Part shown: positions 8,920-17,315 of the stretch, in pieces
How positions within the stretch are numbered: position 1 is the first letter of the stretch
How the letters are laid out: the number at the start of each line of letters is the position of its first letter
Origin: QYQL01 sp041674265
GTDB taxonomy: Bacteria > Verrucomicrobiota > Verrucomicrobiia > Chthoniobacterales > Terrimicrobiaceae
Reading direction: 5' to 3'
Length of the DNA: 64,000 nt
Assembly (NCBI GenBank): GCA_041674265.1
Contig: JBAYWC010000002.1
Span: 8,559-72,558 of the forward strand
Notes under the pieces: generated by a model
The model's input: only the letters and a program-made list of their open reading frames with translations
Database searches by the model: none
Told to the model about the DNA's origin: nothing
Translations under genes and position numbers: made by a program

Positions 8920-9990
8920 ATGCCTCCGGCGCCGCCCGACAACCGCGGGCGCTTCCTCGCCGCCTGCCGGTGCAGGCCGGTGGATGGCACGCCGGTCTGG
9001 TTGATGCGCCAGGCCGGACGCGCGCTCCCGGAATATCGGGCGCTGAAAGAAAAGCACCCATTTATCGAACTCGTCCGGACCCCGGAGCTTGCCGCGGAAG
9101 TCACCCTGCAGCCGGTCCGTCGTTTCGGCTTCGATGTCGCGGTTTTGTTCAGTGACATCCTCGTCGTGCCGGAGGCGATGGGCCAGCCGTATCATTTCCG
9201 GGAAAATGGCGGCGGGATCGAAATGGAATTTGCCGTGCGGTCGGCGGAGGACATCCGGCGGCTGGATCACACGCATGCCCTGGAGCGGCTTCAATATGTC
9301 GCCGACGCGCTGGCATTGATCAAACCCGGGCTGGGCGGACGCACCGCTCTGCTGGGCTTTGCGGGATCGCCGTGGACGCTCGCCCGCTACATGATCGAAG
9401 GGGGGAGTTCGGGCGACTCCGACCGGGCGAAGGCGCTCTTTTATTCCGAACCGCGCCTGTTCGGGGAACTTATGGAAAAAATCACCGCCGTGGTGGCCGG
9501 TTTTTTACAAATGCAGGTCGCCGCCGGCGCGGAGGCGCTGCAGATTTTCGACAGCAACGGCGACATCCTCGCCGACAACGCCTTCGAGGCCGCCTCGGGG
9601 CGCTGGATTCGCGAGATCATCACGGCGCTGGAGGGAAAAGTGCCGGTGGTCCTTTTCTCCAGAGGGGCGCATGGCAGATTGGCCGATCTTGTCTCTACCG
9701 GAGCCAATGTGTTGAGCGTGGACTGGATGCAGCCGCTGGCCGGAATCCGCAGGCAGTTGCCGGACGGAGTCGGCGTGCAGGGCAACCTCGATCCTTTTCT
9801 GCTCACCACCACGCCGGAACTCGTCGCGCGCGAAACCACGCGCATCCTGCGCGACATGGCCGGGCTCACCGGCCATGTGTTCAACCTCGGCCACGGGGTG
9901 CCGCCGACGGCCAAACTCGAATGCATCCAGGCACTCGTGGACACCGTGAGGGATTTTAGAGAAGTAAGAAGGCTGAAGGAGGAAGGATGA
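8920..9990 (+). CDS. hemE: uroporphyrinogen decarboxylase
   Basis: Decarboxylates uroporphyrinogen III to coproporphyrinogen III. The signature PVWLMRQAGRALPEY is near the N-terminus, the GFAGSPWTLARYMIEGG block is present, and the C-terminus has FNLGHGVPPTAK. ATG 8920 gives about 356 residues, close to the family size; a GTG at 8899 is a possible alternative. The last about 10 residues (REVRRLKEEG) are encoded by the G/A-rich repeat at 9961-9992 rather than by normal hemE sequence. It diverges from hisG with about 130 bases between starts and heads a haem operon. Confidence 0.95.
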   Translation: MPPAPPDNRGRFLAACRCRPVDGTPVWLMRQAGRALPEYRALKEKHPFIELVRTPELAAEVTLQPVRRFGFDVAVLFSDILVVPEAMGQPYHFRENGGGIEMEFAVRSAEDIRRLDHTHALERLQYVADALALIKPGLGGRTALLGFAGSPWTLARYMIEGGSSGDSDRAKALFYSEPRLFGELMEKITAVVAGFLQMQVAAGAEALQIFDSNGDILADNAFEAASGRWIREIITALEGKVPVVLFSRGAHGRLADLVSTGANVLSVDWMQPLAGIRRQLPDGVGVQGNLDPFLLTTTPELVARETTRILRDMAGLTGHVFNLGHGVPPTAKLECIQALVDTVRDFREVRRLKEEG

Positions 9991-10065
9991 AGTGGCAGCC
10001 TCCCGTGCATGGCTTGGCCCTCGTGGTTACAGGCCCCCGCTTCCTACTTCAGCCTTCAGCCTTCG
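9961..10065. repeat. inverted pair of G/A-rich dispersed repeats between hemE and hemN
   Basis: GAAGTAAGAAGGCTGAAGGA at 9961-9980 is mirrored by the reverse-complement form TTCCTACTTCAGCCTTCAGC at 10041-10060. The left copy forms the 3' end of hemE and the right copy lies in the hemN leader. A related G/A-rich repeat is inside icd at about 36878-36908. Confidence 0.6.
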
Positions 10066-10078
10066 ACCTTTTCTTCCC

Positions 10079-11455
10079 ATGAGCGCGCTGCACGTCGATC
10101 TCGATCTGGTCAAAAAATACAACGTCGCCGGGCCGCGTTACACGAGCTACCCGCCGGCAACGAAGTTCAGCGAAAGCGCCCCGCTGGACGAACTCGGCGC
10201 GCGCATCGAAACGAACAACATCTCCGCAAGCGATCTCTCGGTCTATTTTCACATCCCGTTTTGCGAGACCCTCTGCTGGTTCTGCGGCTGCACGACCGTC
10301 ATTACTCTCAACCACGACAAGGGCGCGGACTACATCGATTATCTCGGACGCGAGGTCGCGAGGATGGCGCCCCGGTTGAATCCCGCGCGCAAGGTCGTCC
10401 AGCTCCACTTCGGCGGCGGGTCGCCGACGTTTTTGCGTCCGGATGAAATCCGGAGGCTCGGCGCGATCATCCACAAACATTTCACCTTTTCGCCGGGAAT
10501 CGAAGCGAGCGTGGAGGTCGACCCGCGCCGGCTCACGCGCGACCATCTGGTCGCCCTGCGCGAGATCGGGTTCAACCGCGCTTCGATGGGCGTGCAGGAT
10601 TTCAATCCGCAGGTGCAGGAAGCGATCCATCGGATCCAGCCCCCCGAAATGACCCGCCAGGCGATGGATTGGATGCGCGAACTCGGCTTCGGCTCGATCA
10701 ACCTCGACCTCATCTACGGGCTGCCGCACCAGACGCCGGAGTCGTTCGGCGAAACGCTGGACACGGTTCTCGCCATGCAGCCGGACCGCCTCGCCATGTT
10801 CAGCTACGCGCACGTTCCCTGGATCAAACCGGCCCAGAAAATCCTCGAGGCGAAAATCCTGCCCTCGCCGGAGACCAAGTTGCAGGTCCTCAAGCTGGTC
10901 ATCGAAAAACTGACCGCAGGGGGCCGCTACGTTTACATCGGCATGGACCATTTCGCGCGGCCCGGCGACGAACTCGCCGTCGCCCAGCGCAACAAGCAGC
11001 TCCAGCGGAATTTCCAGGGCTACAGCACGCGCTCCGGCTCGGACATCTACGCGTTCGGGATGTCTGCCATCTCGCAAATCCCGGATGCCTACTGGCAGAA
11101 CGAAAAGGAACTGCCGAAATACCAGGGAGCCGTCGATGCCGGGCGGATGCCGTGGCACCGCGCCTATTTCGTGACCGAGGAGGACAAAATCCGGCGCGAA
11201 ACCATCATGCGCGTGATGTGCGACCTGTCGCTCGACTTCGCCGCGATGTCGCAAAAGCTGGGCCTCGACTTCGAGGCCCACTTTGCCGCGGAACTCGCCG
11301 CGCTTGCGCCGTTCCAAAGCGACGGCCTGGTGGAACGCACCCCCGGCGGCTTCGCAATCACCGACAGCGGGCGCCTCTTCATCCGCAACATTGCGATGTG
11401 CTTCGACAACACGCTGGCACCCGCGGGCGAGCGGAGGCACTCGAAGACGGTCTGA
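10079..11455 (+). CDS. hemN: oxygen-independent coproporphyrinogen III oxidase
   Basis: Radical-SAM enzyme that oxidatively decarboxylates coproporphyrinogen III to protoporphyrinogen IX without oxygen. The [4Fe-4S]/SAM motif CETLCWFC (C-x3-C-x2-C) lies near residue 62, and the N-terminal KYNVAGPRYTSYPPA is characteristic of true HemN. Length is 458 residues, as in E. coli HemN (457). The ATG at 10079 is chosen because family homology starts there. It overlaps the next gene by TGATG, indicating coupling. Confidence 0.95.
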   Translation: MSALHVDLDLVKKYNVAGPRYTSYPPATKFSESAPLDELGARIETNNISASDLSVYFHIPFCETLCWFCGCTTVITLNHDKGADYIDYLGREVARMAPRLNPARKVVQLHFGGGSPTFLRPDEIRRLGAIIHKHFTFSPGIEASVEVDPRRLTRDHLVALREIGFNRASMGVQDFNPQVQEAIHRIQPPEMTRQAMDWMRELGFGSINLDLIYGLPHQTPESFGETLDTVLAMQPDRLAMFSYAHVPWIKPAQKILEAKILPSPETKLQVLKLVIEKLTAGGRYVYIGMDHFARPGDELAVAQRNKQLQRNFQGYSTRSGSDIYAFGMSAISQIPDAYWQNEKELPKYQGAVDAGRMPWHRAYFVTEEDKIRRETIMRVMCDLSLDFAAMSQKLGLDFEAHFAAELAALAPFQSDGLVERTPGGFAITDSGRLFIRNIAMCFDNTLAPAGERRHSKTV

Positions 11456-12861
11456 TGAAATCCGTCGCGATCATCGGCGCGGGCATCACGGGGCTGACCG
11501 CGGCATTTTATCTCAAACGCGCGGGCATCCCTGTCGTGATCTACGAGTCGGGCAGCCGGGTCGGCGGCGCGATCCGGTCTCTCCGGCAGGATGGCTATCT
11601 TGCGGAGTTCGGGCCGAACACGATTCTGGAAACCTCGCCGAAAATCACGCGCCTCCTCCGCGACGCGGGCCTGGAACCCCGCCGGCTCGATCCCGCCCCG
11701 GAGGCGGATGCGCGTTATGTGGTGAGGGACAAACGCCCGATTGCCATGCCCGGCTCGCCGCTCGGGTTTTTGACGACAAAACTCTTTTCCCTCCAGGCCA
11801 AGCTGGCTGTGCTGCGCGAGCCGTTCGTGCCGCCGCGCCGTGATGGCGTGGAGGAGAGCGTCGCCGAATTTGTCCTGCGACGGTTGGGCCGGGAATTTCT
11901 CGCCCATGCGATCGACGCGATGGTCGCCGGAGTTTACGCGGGCGACCCCGCTAGGCTGTCCCTCCAGCAGGCCTTCCCAAAACTCGCCGCGATCGAGGCC
12001 AAATATGGCTCGCTCATCAAGGGGCAGATCTTTGGTGCGCGTGAGCGCAGGAGACGCGGCGAGGTCGCCAAGGATCGTGCGCCAAAATTCTCCTTCGACG
12101 AGGGACTGCAAGTGCTGCCCGACACACTGCTCGCGCACCTCGGCGACGCGGTGCAACTCAACACCCTGGTCACGAAGGCAACCCGGCATTCCGACGGTTG
12201 GACGCTTGGCCTCCGGACGAATGACAGCGGATCGCGTTCTCATCACAGTGCGGTCATTTATGCGGGCACGGCATACGGCCTCGCGAAGTTGCAGGTCGAA
12301 CTGATGGCTCCGGCCTCCGGTTCATCCATCGGAAATCCGCTCGACCTTTCGCCGTTTTCCGAAATCCGTCATCCGCCCGTGGCAAGCGTGGTGCTCGGTT
12401 TCCGGCGCGAAGACGTGACGCATCCCTGCCAGGGGTTCGGCGCATTGATTCCGAATGTCGAGGGGTTCAGGATTCTCGGCACGATCTTTTCTTCGTCGCT
12501 GTTTCCGAACCGTGCGCCGGCCGGACATCTCACCCTCACCAGCTACATCGGCGGCGAACGACATCCCGGGCTGGCTTCCCTGCCGCCGGACGAACTTTTC
12601 GACCTGACCCGGCGGGATTTGCGCGCGCTGTTCGGGGCGAATGGCAGCCCGACATTCCGGCATTGCGCGTTTTTTCCCAAGGCCATCCCGCAATACAATC
12701 TCGGCTACGGGCGCTTCCGGGAACTGATGGCCGAAATCGAAACAAAAGCGCCGGGCCTGTTTTTTGCCGGACATTACCGCGACGGGATTTCGTTGGGCGA
12801 TTCCATCGTCTCGGGCTGCAACATCGCCCAACGGGTTGGGAAGTCCCTGACCATCGCATGA
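11455..12861 (+). CDS. hemY: protoporphyrinogen IX oxidase (FAD-dependent)
   Basis: Oxidises protoporphyrinogen or coproporphyrinogen to the porphyrin with FAD. The N-terminal dinucleotide motif GAGITGLTAAFYL and the following YESGSRVGGAIRS are standard, and the C-terminal GDSIVSGCNIAQRV closes the FAD site. Length is 468 residues, normal for HemY. The start overlaps the hemN stop (TGATG). The next haem gene, hemH, lies 7.7 kb downstream beyond the defence island. Confidence 0.93.
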   Translation: MKSVAIIGAGITGLTAAFYLKRAGIPVVIYESGSRVGGAIRSLRQDGYLAEFGPNTILETSPKITRLLRDAGLEPRRLDPAPEADARYVVRDKRPIAMPGSPLGFLTTKLFSLQAKLAVLREPFVPPRRDGVEESVAEFVLRRLGREFLAHAIDAMVAGVYAGDPARLSLQQAFPKLAAIEAKYGSLIKGQIFGARERRRRGEVAKDRAPKFSFDEGLQVLPDTLLAHLGDAVQLNTLVTKATRHSDGWTLGLRTNDSGSRSHHSAVIYAGTAYGLAKLQVELMAPASGSSIGNPLDLSPFSEIRHPPVASVVLGFRREDVTHPCQGFGALIPNVEGFRILGTIFSSSLFPNRAPAGHLTLTSYIGGERHPGLASLPPDELFDLTRRDLRALFGANGSPTFRHCAFFPKAIPQYNLGYGRFRELMAEIETKAPGLFFAGHYRDGISLGDSIVSGCNIAQRVGKSLTIA

Positions 12862-12935
12862 TTTCTCCCCCCCACGAAATCCGGGCGACAGGAAGCCGGC
12901 AATCCTGTATATCGGGGAACAAACAGGAACAACCC

Positions 12936-13166
12936 ATGCCCACAACACTCGAAACCATCACACGCGAAGCGCTGGAAGTGCCCCGCCAACAGCAAATCCG
13001 GCGCGCACATTATCTACTTTCGCCCGGCGACGAGCCGGTCGATCTGGAAGTCGAAGCTGCATGGGATACGGAGATCCGCGCCCGGCTGAAAGCCTGCGAT
13101 GAAGGAAAGCTGGAGACCGTGCCCTTCGAGTAAGTAAAACGGGAGATAGAATCCCGTCTGCGCTAA
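12936..13166 (+). pseudogene. decayed addiction-module antitoxin, first copy
   Basis: Begins MPTTLETITREALEVPRQQQ and runs 65 codons to a stop at 13131, aligned with the intact antitoxin at 17316-17555. Past the stop the alignment continues in frame (VKRE-ESRLR) to a second in-frame stop at 13164-13166. Relative to the intact copy, sense codons have become TAA at two places. A start ATG at 13166 followed by about six codons resembling the toxin start (MQTTFS versus MQVTFS) is all that remains of a partner toxin. It is the first object after hemY, at the left edge of the island. Confidence 0.7.
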
Positions 13167-13242
13167 TGCAAACAACCTTTTCTTCCTCCACATCGGCCTT
13201 CGATTCTGGCATGACTCCCCGCTTTCTGATCTCAAAGTCGAC

Positions 13243-14505
13243 ATGACACCCAAACCTCCAGTTTTGCCTGAGCGCCCCAAGGATCGCTTCGAGGTTTATC
13301 GGCTTTTTGACGGGATCTCCAGTGAGGGAAAAGAGGGGATCGATCAGGGACGAACCCGCACTCCCTTGGTCAAATCTTTTCTCGTCGAGCATGTTTCCTC
13401 CACCAGGGGAAGGCAAACCCGCACTCCCCAAGAAATCTGGTCACGCTTGGGGGGAAGTCCGCACCCGATTGATTCAGACTTTTTTTCCATTCAAGGAACG
13501 GTGAGGGATGAATCTGGAACCCGGCAGACAACCGTTGGCTATTTGGAGCGCTACGACGAACGCTTCTTCGCCTACTACACCACGGAAGTTTCCCAGAGTG
13601 CCAAAAAGCGCGTGACAAAGTGGATCCAGAAATCTCCGGATCTCGATTCCTGCTGGTTCAACAGCGATCTTCTCCAGGTTCTTTGGAACCGGGATGTTTC
13701 ACGGCGCGGGGACCAGCGATTCGGCAAGCTGACGTTCAAGCACGAGAGCATTTTTGAGATGCCCGTGAATGCCGAGGATTCGGAAGAGGAACCCGATGAG
13801 GACGCCCGGACAGAGGATTCCGATCTTGAGGAACAAGCCGGACCGGAGAGGAGGAAGGCCCGCTTTGACATGAGCGACCGCATCGGGCGCATCAAGCAGT
13901 CGCTGGGCAATCTCCAGGAGCAGTATCTTCCGCTTTACGCTCTTTATTCGCTCCGCTTTCCCTCACGACTCGGAAGGGGCAGCCACGACCTCTACCAGCA
14001 TGGTCAGCTCACCAATCGCTCCGATAGCTTCGAGGACCATCGCGGCACGGCCCTCTATCTCCATCAAGTTTACAAAAATATCCTTGAGAGCACGGAGTCG
14101 AAAGCCTGGAGCGATTCGGAAACCTCATTGAATGCCGCTACGCGGCCTCACAAAGGCGTGCCGCTGATTGTCCGTTTCGCCGAACCCCTCACCGAGACCA
14201 CTTTCAAGCAATGGATTTCGCGCGCCTTCCACAAGAAGAATGTTTTTCGGCTCTGGGGCGAACCCATCTGGATGGGGCCGACGAAGGTTCATGTCTATGG
14301 AGCAGACCGACACCTCTGGCAGCCGCTGAATCTTGAAATCACAGGGGAGGGAATGGTTGCCATCCTCCCGAAAGGAACGTGCGGAAATACCTTTCACCGG
14401 CTTGTCACCAACATCCAGCGGTATGTCTGCCCGAAAGTGGATGCCTGGGTGGGCAGCACTCCGCTCACGGACCTCATGTCACAGGCCACCGGCTCGGAAA
14501 ATTAA
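13243..14505 (+). CDS. uncharacterised protein of the type III R-M island
   Basis: A 420-residue soluble protein I do not recognise. It has no signal peptide or membrane helix. A strongly acidic linker (about residues 178-206, rich in E and D) separates an N-terminal half from a C-terminal half, suggesting two folded parts. It sits at the head of the cluster, 4 bases before another unknown gene and upstream of mod, all on the same strand, so an accessory role in the defence locus is plausible. Function unknown. Confidence 0.75.
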   Translation: MTPKPPVLPERPKDRFEVYRLFDGISSEGKEGIDQGRTRTPLVKSFLVEHVSSTRGRQTRTPQEIWSRLGGSPHPIDSDFFSIQGTVRDESGTRQTTVGYLERYDERFFAYYTTEVSQSAKKRVTKWIQKSPDLDSCWFNSDLLQVLWNRDVSRRGDQRFGKLTFKHESIFEMPVNAEDSEEEPDEDARTEDSDLEEQAGPERRKARFDMSDRIGRIKQSLGNLQEQYLPLYALYSLRFPSRLGRGSHDLYQHGQLTNRSDSFEDHRGTALYLHQVYKNILESTESKAWSDSETSLNAATRPHKGVPLIVRFAEPLTETTFKQWISRAFHKKNVFRLWGEPIWMGPTKVHVYGADRHLWQPLNLEITGEGMVAILPKGTCGNTFHRLVTNIQRYVCPKVDAWVGSTPLTDLMSQATGSEN

Positions 14506-14509
14506 TGCG

Positions 14510-14854
14510 ATGACACCTGCTGAACTGATCCGCGATCTTTCACTTGAAGTGTCCGCTCAACAGTTGCTCCGTGAAACCACGCAGGGAACCGTCATCTACC
14601 TCCCCCGGCAAAAGCAGCAAAGGATGGAGAAACTCGTCGTCGAGAATATTTTCAAACGCGTCCGGGAAGTTTGGAAGGACAAGCATCCCGACTTGATCCG
14701 ACTTGAGGGGAGAACCATGACGATCAATTTTGAGTCCGACCTCCGCCGTGACGATTTCCTTGACTGGCTTGAGGACGGAGACAAAACGAAATTCTCCGAC
14801 AAGGCTCCTCCTCCGGAAACCCCCGAGTTTCCCGGCATGTTCTCCCAATCATGA
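14510..14854 (+). CDS. small uncharacterised protein of the type III R-M island
   Basis: A 114-residue protein without recognised family. It is predicted to be soluble and mostly helical with charged segments (RMEKLVVENIFKRVREVWKDK). It is spaced 4 bases after the 420-residue unknown and 22 bases before mod, so the three were probably transcribed together. It may be a partner of the larger unknown protein; this is inference from linkage only. Confidence 0.7.
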   Translation: MTPAELIRDLSLEVSAQQLLRETTQGTVIYLPRQKQQRMEKLVVENIFKRVREVWKDKHPDLIRLEGRTMTINFESDLRRDDFLDWLEDGDKTKFSDKAPPPETPEFPGMFSQS

Positions 14855-14876
14855 GTCTCGCTCGGAATTCTTTTTC

Positions 14877-17231
14877 ATGCCCACTCTGAACTGGATCGGC
14901 AAGGAAGCCGTCGTCAACCATCACCACCAGGTCCCGTTTCGTTTGCTCAACGACGTGCCGGATCTTGCATGCGGCGAACCGGGCGCGGGAAACCTCATCG
15001 TCGAGGGCGACAACCTCGAAGCCCTCAAGGCCCTCCTGCCCTACTACGCCGGACAGGTGAAGTGCATCTACATCGACCCGCCTTACAACACGGGCAACGA
15101 AGGCTGGGTTTACAATGACAACGTCCGCAGCCCGATCATCGGGGAGTGGCTCGGAAAGACCGTCGGCAAGGAGGGCGAAACCCTCGACCGCCACGACCGA
15201 TGGCTCTGCATGATGTATCCTCGCTTGGCCCTGCTGCGCGAGTTTCTGCGGGAGGATGGGATTTTGCTGATCACGATTGATGATGCTGAAGTGGAGAGTG
15301 CCATAGTTCTCGGAAATGAGATTTTCGGCCGCAATAATAACCGAGCGACAATTATTTGGCAGCATAGCGTTCAGCCCAAAGGCTATTCTGGGAAAATTTC
15401 AATTCACCACAACTACCTTCTGGCATTTGCAAAATCTGAAGCGTTCACCTTTCGGGATATTCCACGAAAAGAGGAACACAACGCGAACTACTCCAATCCT
15501 GACAATGACCCAAATGGTCCGTGGCGGTCTGGCGATGTGCGGAATGCACTTTATCGCCCAAACCTCATTTACGACTTAGTCACGCCATCTGGAAAAATCA
15601 TCAAACCGCCGACAAAAGGCTGGCGCTGGAGCAAGGAGACGATGACCGAAAGAATTCGGACTGGTGAAATTGTTTTTCGGGCAGATGAAACAAGAATTGT
15701 TCGGAAGATTTATCTCAATAATCAAGAGGGTCGCGCCCCAGAGTCGATTTGGTTTGGTGAGGACGTTGGAACAACCCGCGATGCGAACCAAGAGCTTAAA
15801 GACATATTTACCCACTCCCCGTTTGATACCCCGAAGCCAACAAGCCTACTTGAACGCATCCTTCAAATTTGCACCAACCCCGGCGACCTGGTATTGGATT
15901 CCTTCGCCGGAAGCGGGACGACGGGCCATGCGGTATTGAAAATGAACGCCGTAGAAGCGGCGTCCCGCCGCTTGGAATTGGAGGGAAAGACGCAGGATGC
16001 GTCTTCTACGGGAAGCGGGACGACGGGGCACGCGGTATTGAAAGCGAACGCCGTAGAAGCGGCGTCCCGCCGCTTGGAAAACGAGGGCAAGACGCAGGAT
16101 GCGTCTTCTACGGTGAACTATTTCGACCCGTCTGAATCGGTGGCTCATTTGACCGGGAATCTGCCGCACTGGCGGCAGGATGGGGCGACATATTTTGTGA
16201 CATTCCGGACAGCGGACTCGATGCCGCAGGCCAAACTCAAGCAGTGGTTGGATGAGCGCAATGAGTGGATGGAGGAACATCCGGAACCCCACACATCCGC
16301 CGAACGCCAGGAATACACGAAGCTTTTCCCACAGAGGTTTCAGAAGTGGCTGGATGAGGGATACGGACCGTGCCACCTTGCAAGGCCCGACGTGAAGGCG
16401 ATTGTCGAAAATGCGTTGAGTCATTTCGACGGGACCCGTTACCGGCTTGGGGAGTATGTCGTGATGCCGAACCACGTCCATGTGCTGGTGTCGCCGCTGG
16501 GCGAGCATGTGCTTTCGGACATCCTACAGGCTTTGAAATCTTTCACGGCAAAGGAAATCAACCGTCTCATCGGCGAGACGGGACATTTTTGGCAGAAGGA
16601 ATCCTTCGATCACATCGTGCGCAGCCCGGAGCAGATGGAACGGATCAAGGAATACATCCGGGACAATCCAAAAGCAGTAGAAGCGGCGTCCCGCCGCTTT
16701 GGAGCAAAGACGCAAGATGCGTCTTCTACGACTCGGCGTTTCATTCTCGTTGAGATGGAGCCGGAGATTGCGCCGAAGATCACGGCGGAGCGGGTGCGGC
16801 GGGTGGCGGAGGGCTACAAGAACGCCAAGGGCGAGAAGGTTGCCGGGCTCGGCGGAGGGTTCCGCTATTGCCGTCTCGGCGAGCCGCTTTTCGATGCCGA
16901 CCGGCAGATCCGTCCGTCCGTGACATTCGGCGAGTTGGCGCGGCATGTGTATTTCACCGAGACCGGCGAGCCGCTTCCGCGCGAGCGGGTGCCGAATACC
17001 CCGCTGCTCGGCGTGTGCCGTGGCGTGGCGATTTACCTGCTCTACAACGGCATCCTTGGCGACAAGAGCACGAATGGCGGCAACGTGCTGACCCGCGCCG
17101 TTCTGTCCAAGCTGCCGAAGTTCGACGGCCAGAAAGTGATCTATTGCGCGGGCTGCCTGCTCGGGACCGGGCGCCGGAATGCCGCGCGGATCGTGATCCG
17201 ACAAACCCCCTACGAAATCCGCACGACATGA
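14877..17231 (+). CDS. mod: type III DNA adenine methyltransferase (Mod) with in-frame REP-RAYT insertion
   Basis: Beta-class N6-adenine methyltransferase, modification subunit of a type III system. DPPY (IYIDPPYNTGNE) lies near residue 67, and the SAM-binding motif VLDSFAGSGTTGHAVLK is at about 340-356. In related Mod proteins the next block is RRFILVEME...KITAERVRRV; here it appears only about 260 residues later. The interval holds two tandem copies of a 34-residue unit, then a complete HUH/Y1 REP-associated transposase domain (NYFDPSE... YVVMPNHVHVLV ... FWQKESFDHIVRSPEQMERIKEYIRDNP), then a third REP-encoded peptide. The frame is never broken, giving 784 residues. Whether this chimera methylates DNA is unknown. 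ATG 14877 begins at Mod homology. Confidence 0.9.
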   Translation: MPTLNWIGKEAVVNHHHQVPFRLLNDVPDLACGEPGAGNLIVEGDNLEALKALLPYYAGQVKCIYIDPPYNTGNEGWVYNDNVRSPIIGEWLGKTVGKEGETLDRHDRWLCMMYPRLALLREFLREDGILLITIDDAEVESAIVLGNEIFGRNNNRATIIWQHSVQPKGYSGKISIHHNYLLAFAKSEAFTFRDIPRKEEHNANYSNPDNDPNGPWRSGDVRNALYRPNLIYDLVTPSGKIIKPPTKGWRWSKETMTERIRTGEIVFRADETRIVRKIYLNNQEGRAPESIWFGEDVGTTRDANQELKDIFTHSPFDTPKPTSLLERILQICTNPGDLVLDSFAGSGTTGHAVLKMNAVEAASRRLELEGKTQDASSTGSGTTGHAVLKANAVEAASRRLENEGKTQDASSTVNYFDPSESVAHLTGNLPHWRQDGATYFVTFRTADSMPQAKLKQWLDERNEWMEEHPEPHTSAERQEYTKLFPQRFQKWLDEGYGPCHLARPDVKAIVENALSHFDGTRYRLGEYVVMPNHVHVLVSPLGEHVLSDILQALKSFTAKEINRLIGETGHFWQKESFDHIVRSPEQMERIKEYIRDNPKAVEAASRRFGAKTQDASSTTRRFILVEMEPEIAPKITAERVRRVAEGYKNAKGEKVAGLGGGFRYCRLGEPLFDADRQIRPSVTFGELARHVYFTETGEPLPRERVPNTPLLGVCRGVAIYLLYNGILGDKSTNGGNVLTRAVLSKLPKFDGQKVIYCAGCLLGTGRRNAARIVIRQTPYEIRTT
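15909..16112 (+). repeat. 102-bp tandem duplication inside mod (SAM motif plus REP)
   Basis: Two adjacent 102-base units (15909-16010 and 16011-16112), each a multiple of three, both encoding GSGTTGHAVLK-x-NAVEAASRRLE-x-EGKTQDASST. They differ at only a handful of positions. Each unit joins 40 bases of mod (glycine-rich SAM loop) to one REP palindrome, so the chimera carries two copies of the SAM-loop sequence. Confidence 0.9.
15949..16730 (+). mobile_element. REP-RAYT-REP element inserted in mod
   Basis: REP palindromes at 15949-16011, 16051-16113 and 16676-16730 flank a RAYT (REP-associated tyrosine transposase, Y1 family, single-strand HUH chemistry) reading frame at about 16113-16675. 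Each REP has two 8-bp, 3-base-loop hairpins (AAGCGGCG/CGCCGCTT and AAGACGCA/TGCGTCTT, the second slightly altered in the last copy) closed by outer arms CGTAGAAG/CTTCTACG. The transposase has the H-x-H motif PNHVHVL and the candidate catalytic tyrosine in EYIRDNP. A GTG at 16113 could serve as its own start, but it has no stop of its own and reads through into mod. Confidence 0.85.
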
Positions 17232-17240
17232 AAACTGGAT

Positions 17241-17292
17241 ACGTAGAAGCGGCGTCCCGCCGCTTGCAAAGCGACAAGATGCCGCTTCTACT
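17241..17292 (+). repeat. fourth REP palindrome, between mod and antitoxin
   Basis: Shares the outer arms GTAGAAG/CTTCTAC and the AAGCGGCG-TCC-CGCCGCTT hairpin with the three copies inside mod, but its second hairpin differs. It lies just after the mod stop and just before the antitoxin ribosome-binding site. Confidence 0.8.
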
Positions 17293-17315
17293 TGATAAAA
17301 CGAAAGGAAAACGCC

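Noticed and set aside
10049..11440. 463-codon open frame opposite hemN
   Set aside because: Antisense shadow; hemN is verified by its radical-SAM motif.
15909..16730. Possible CRISPR-like repeats
   Set aside because: Only two tandem units plus a separate copy, coding and palindromic in REP style, with no unique spacers and no cas genes.
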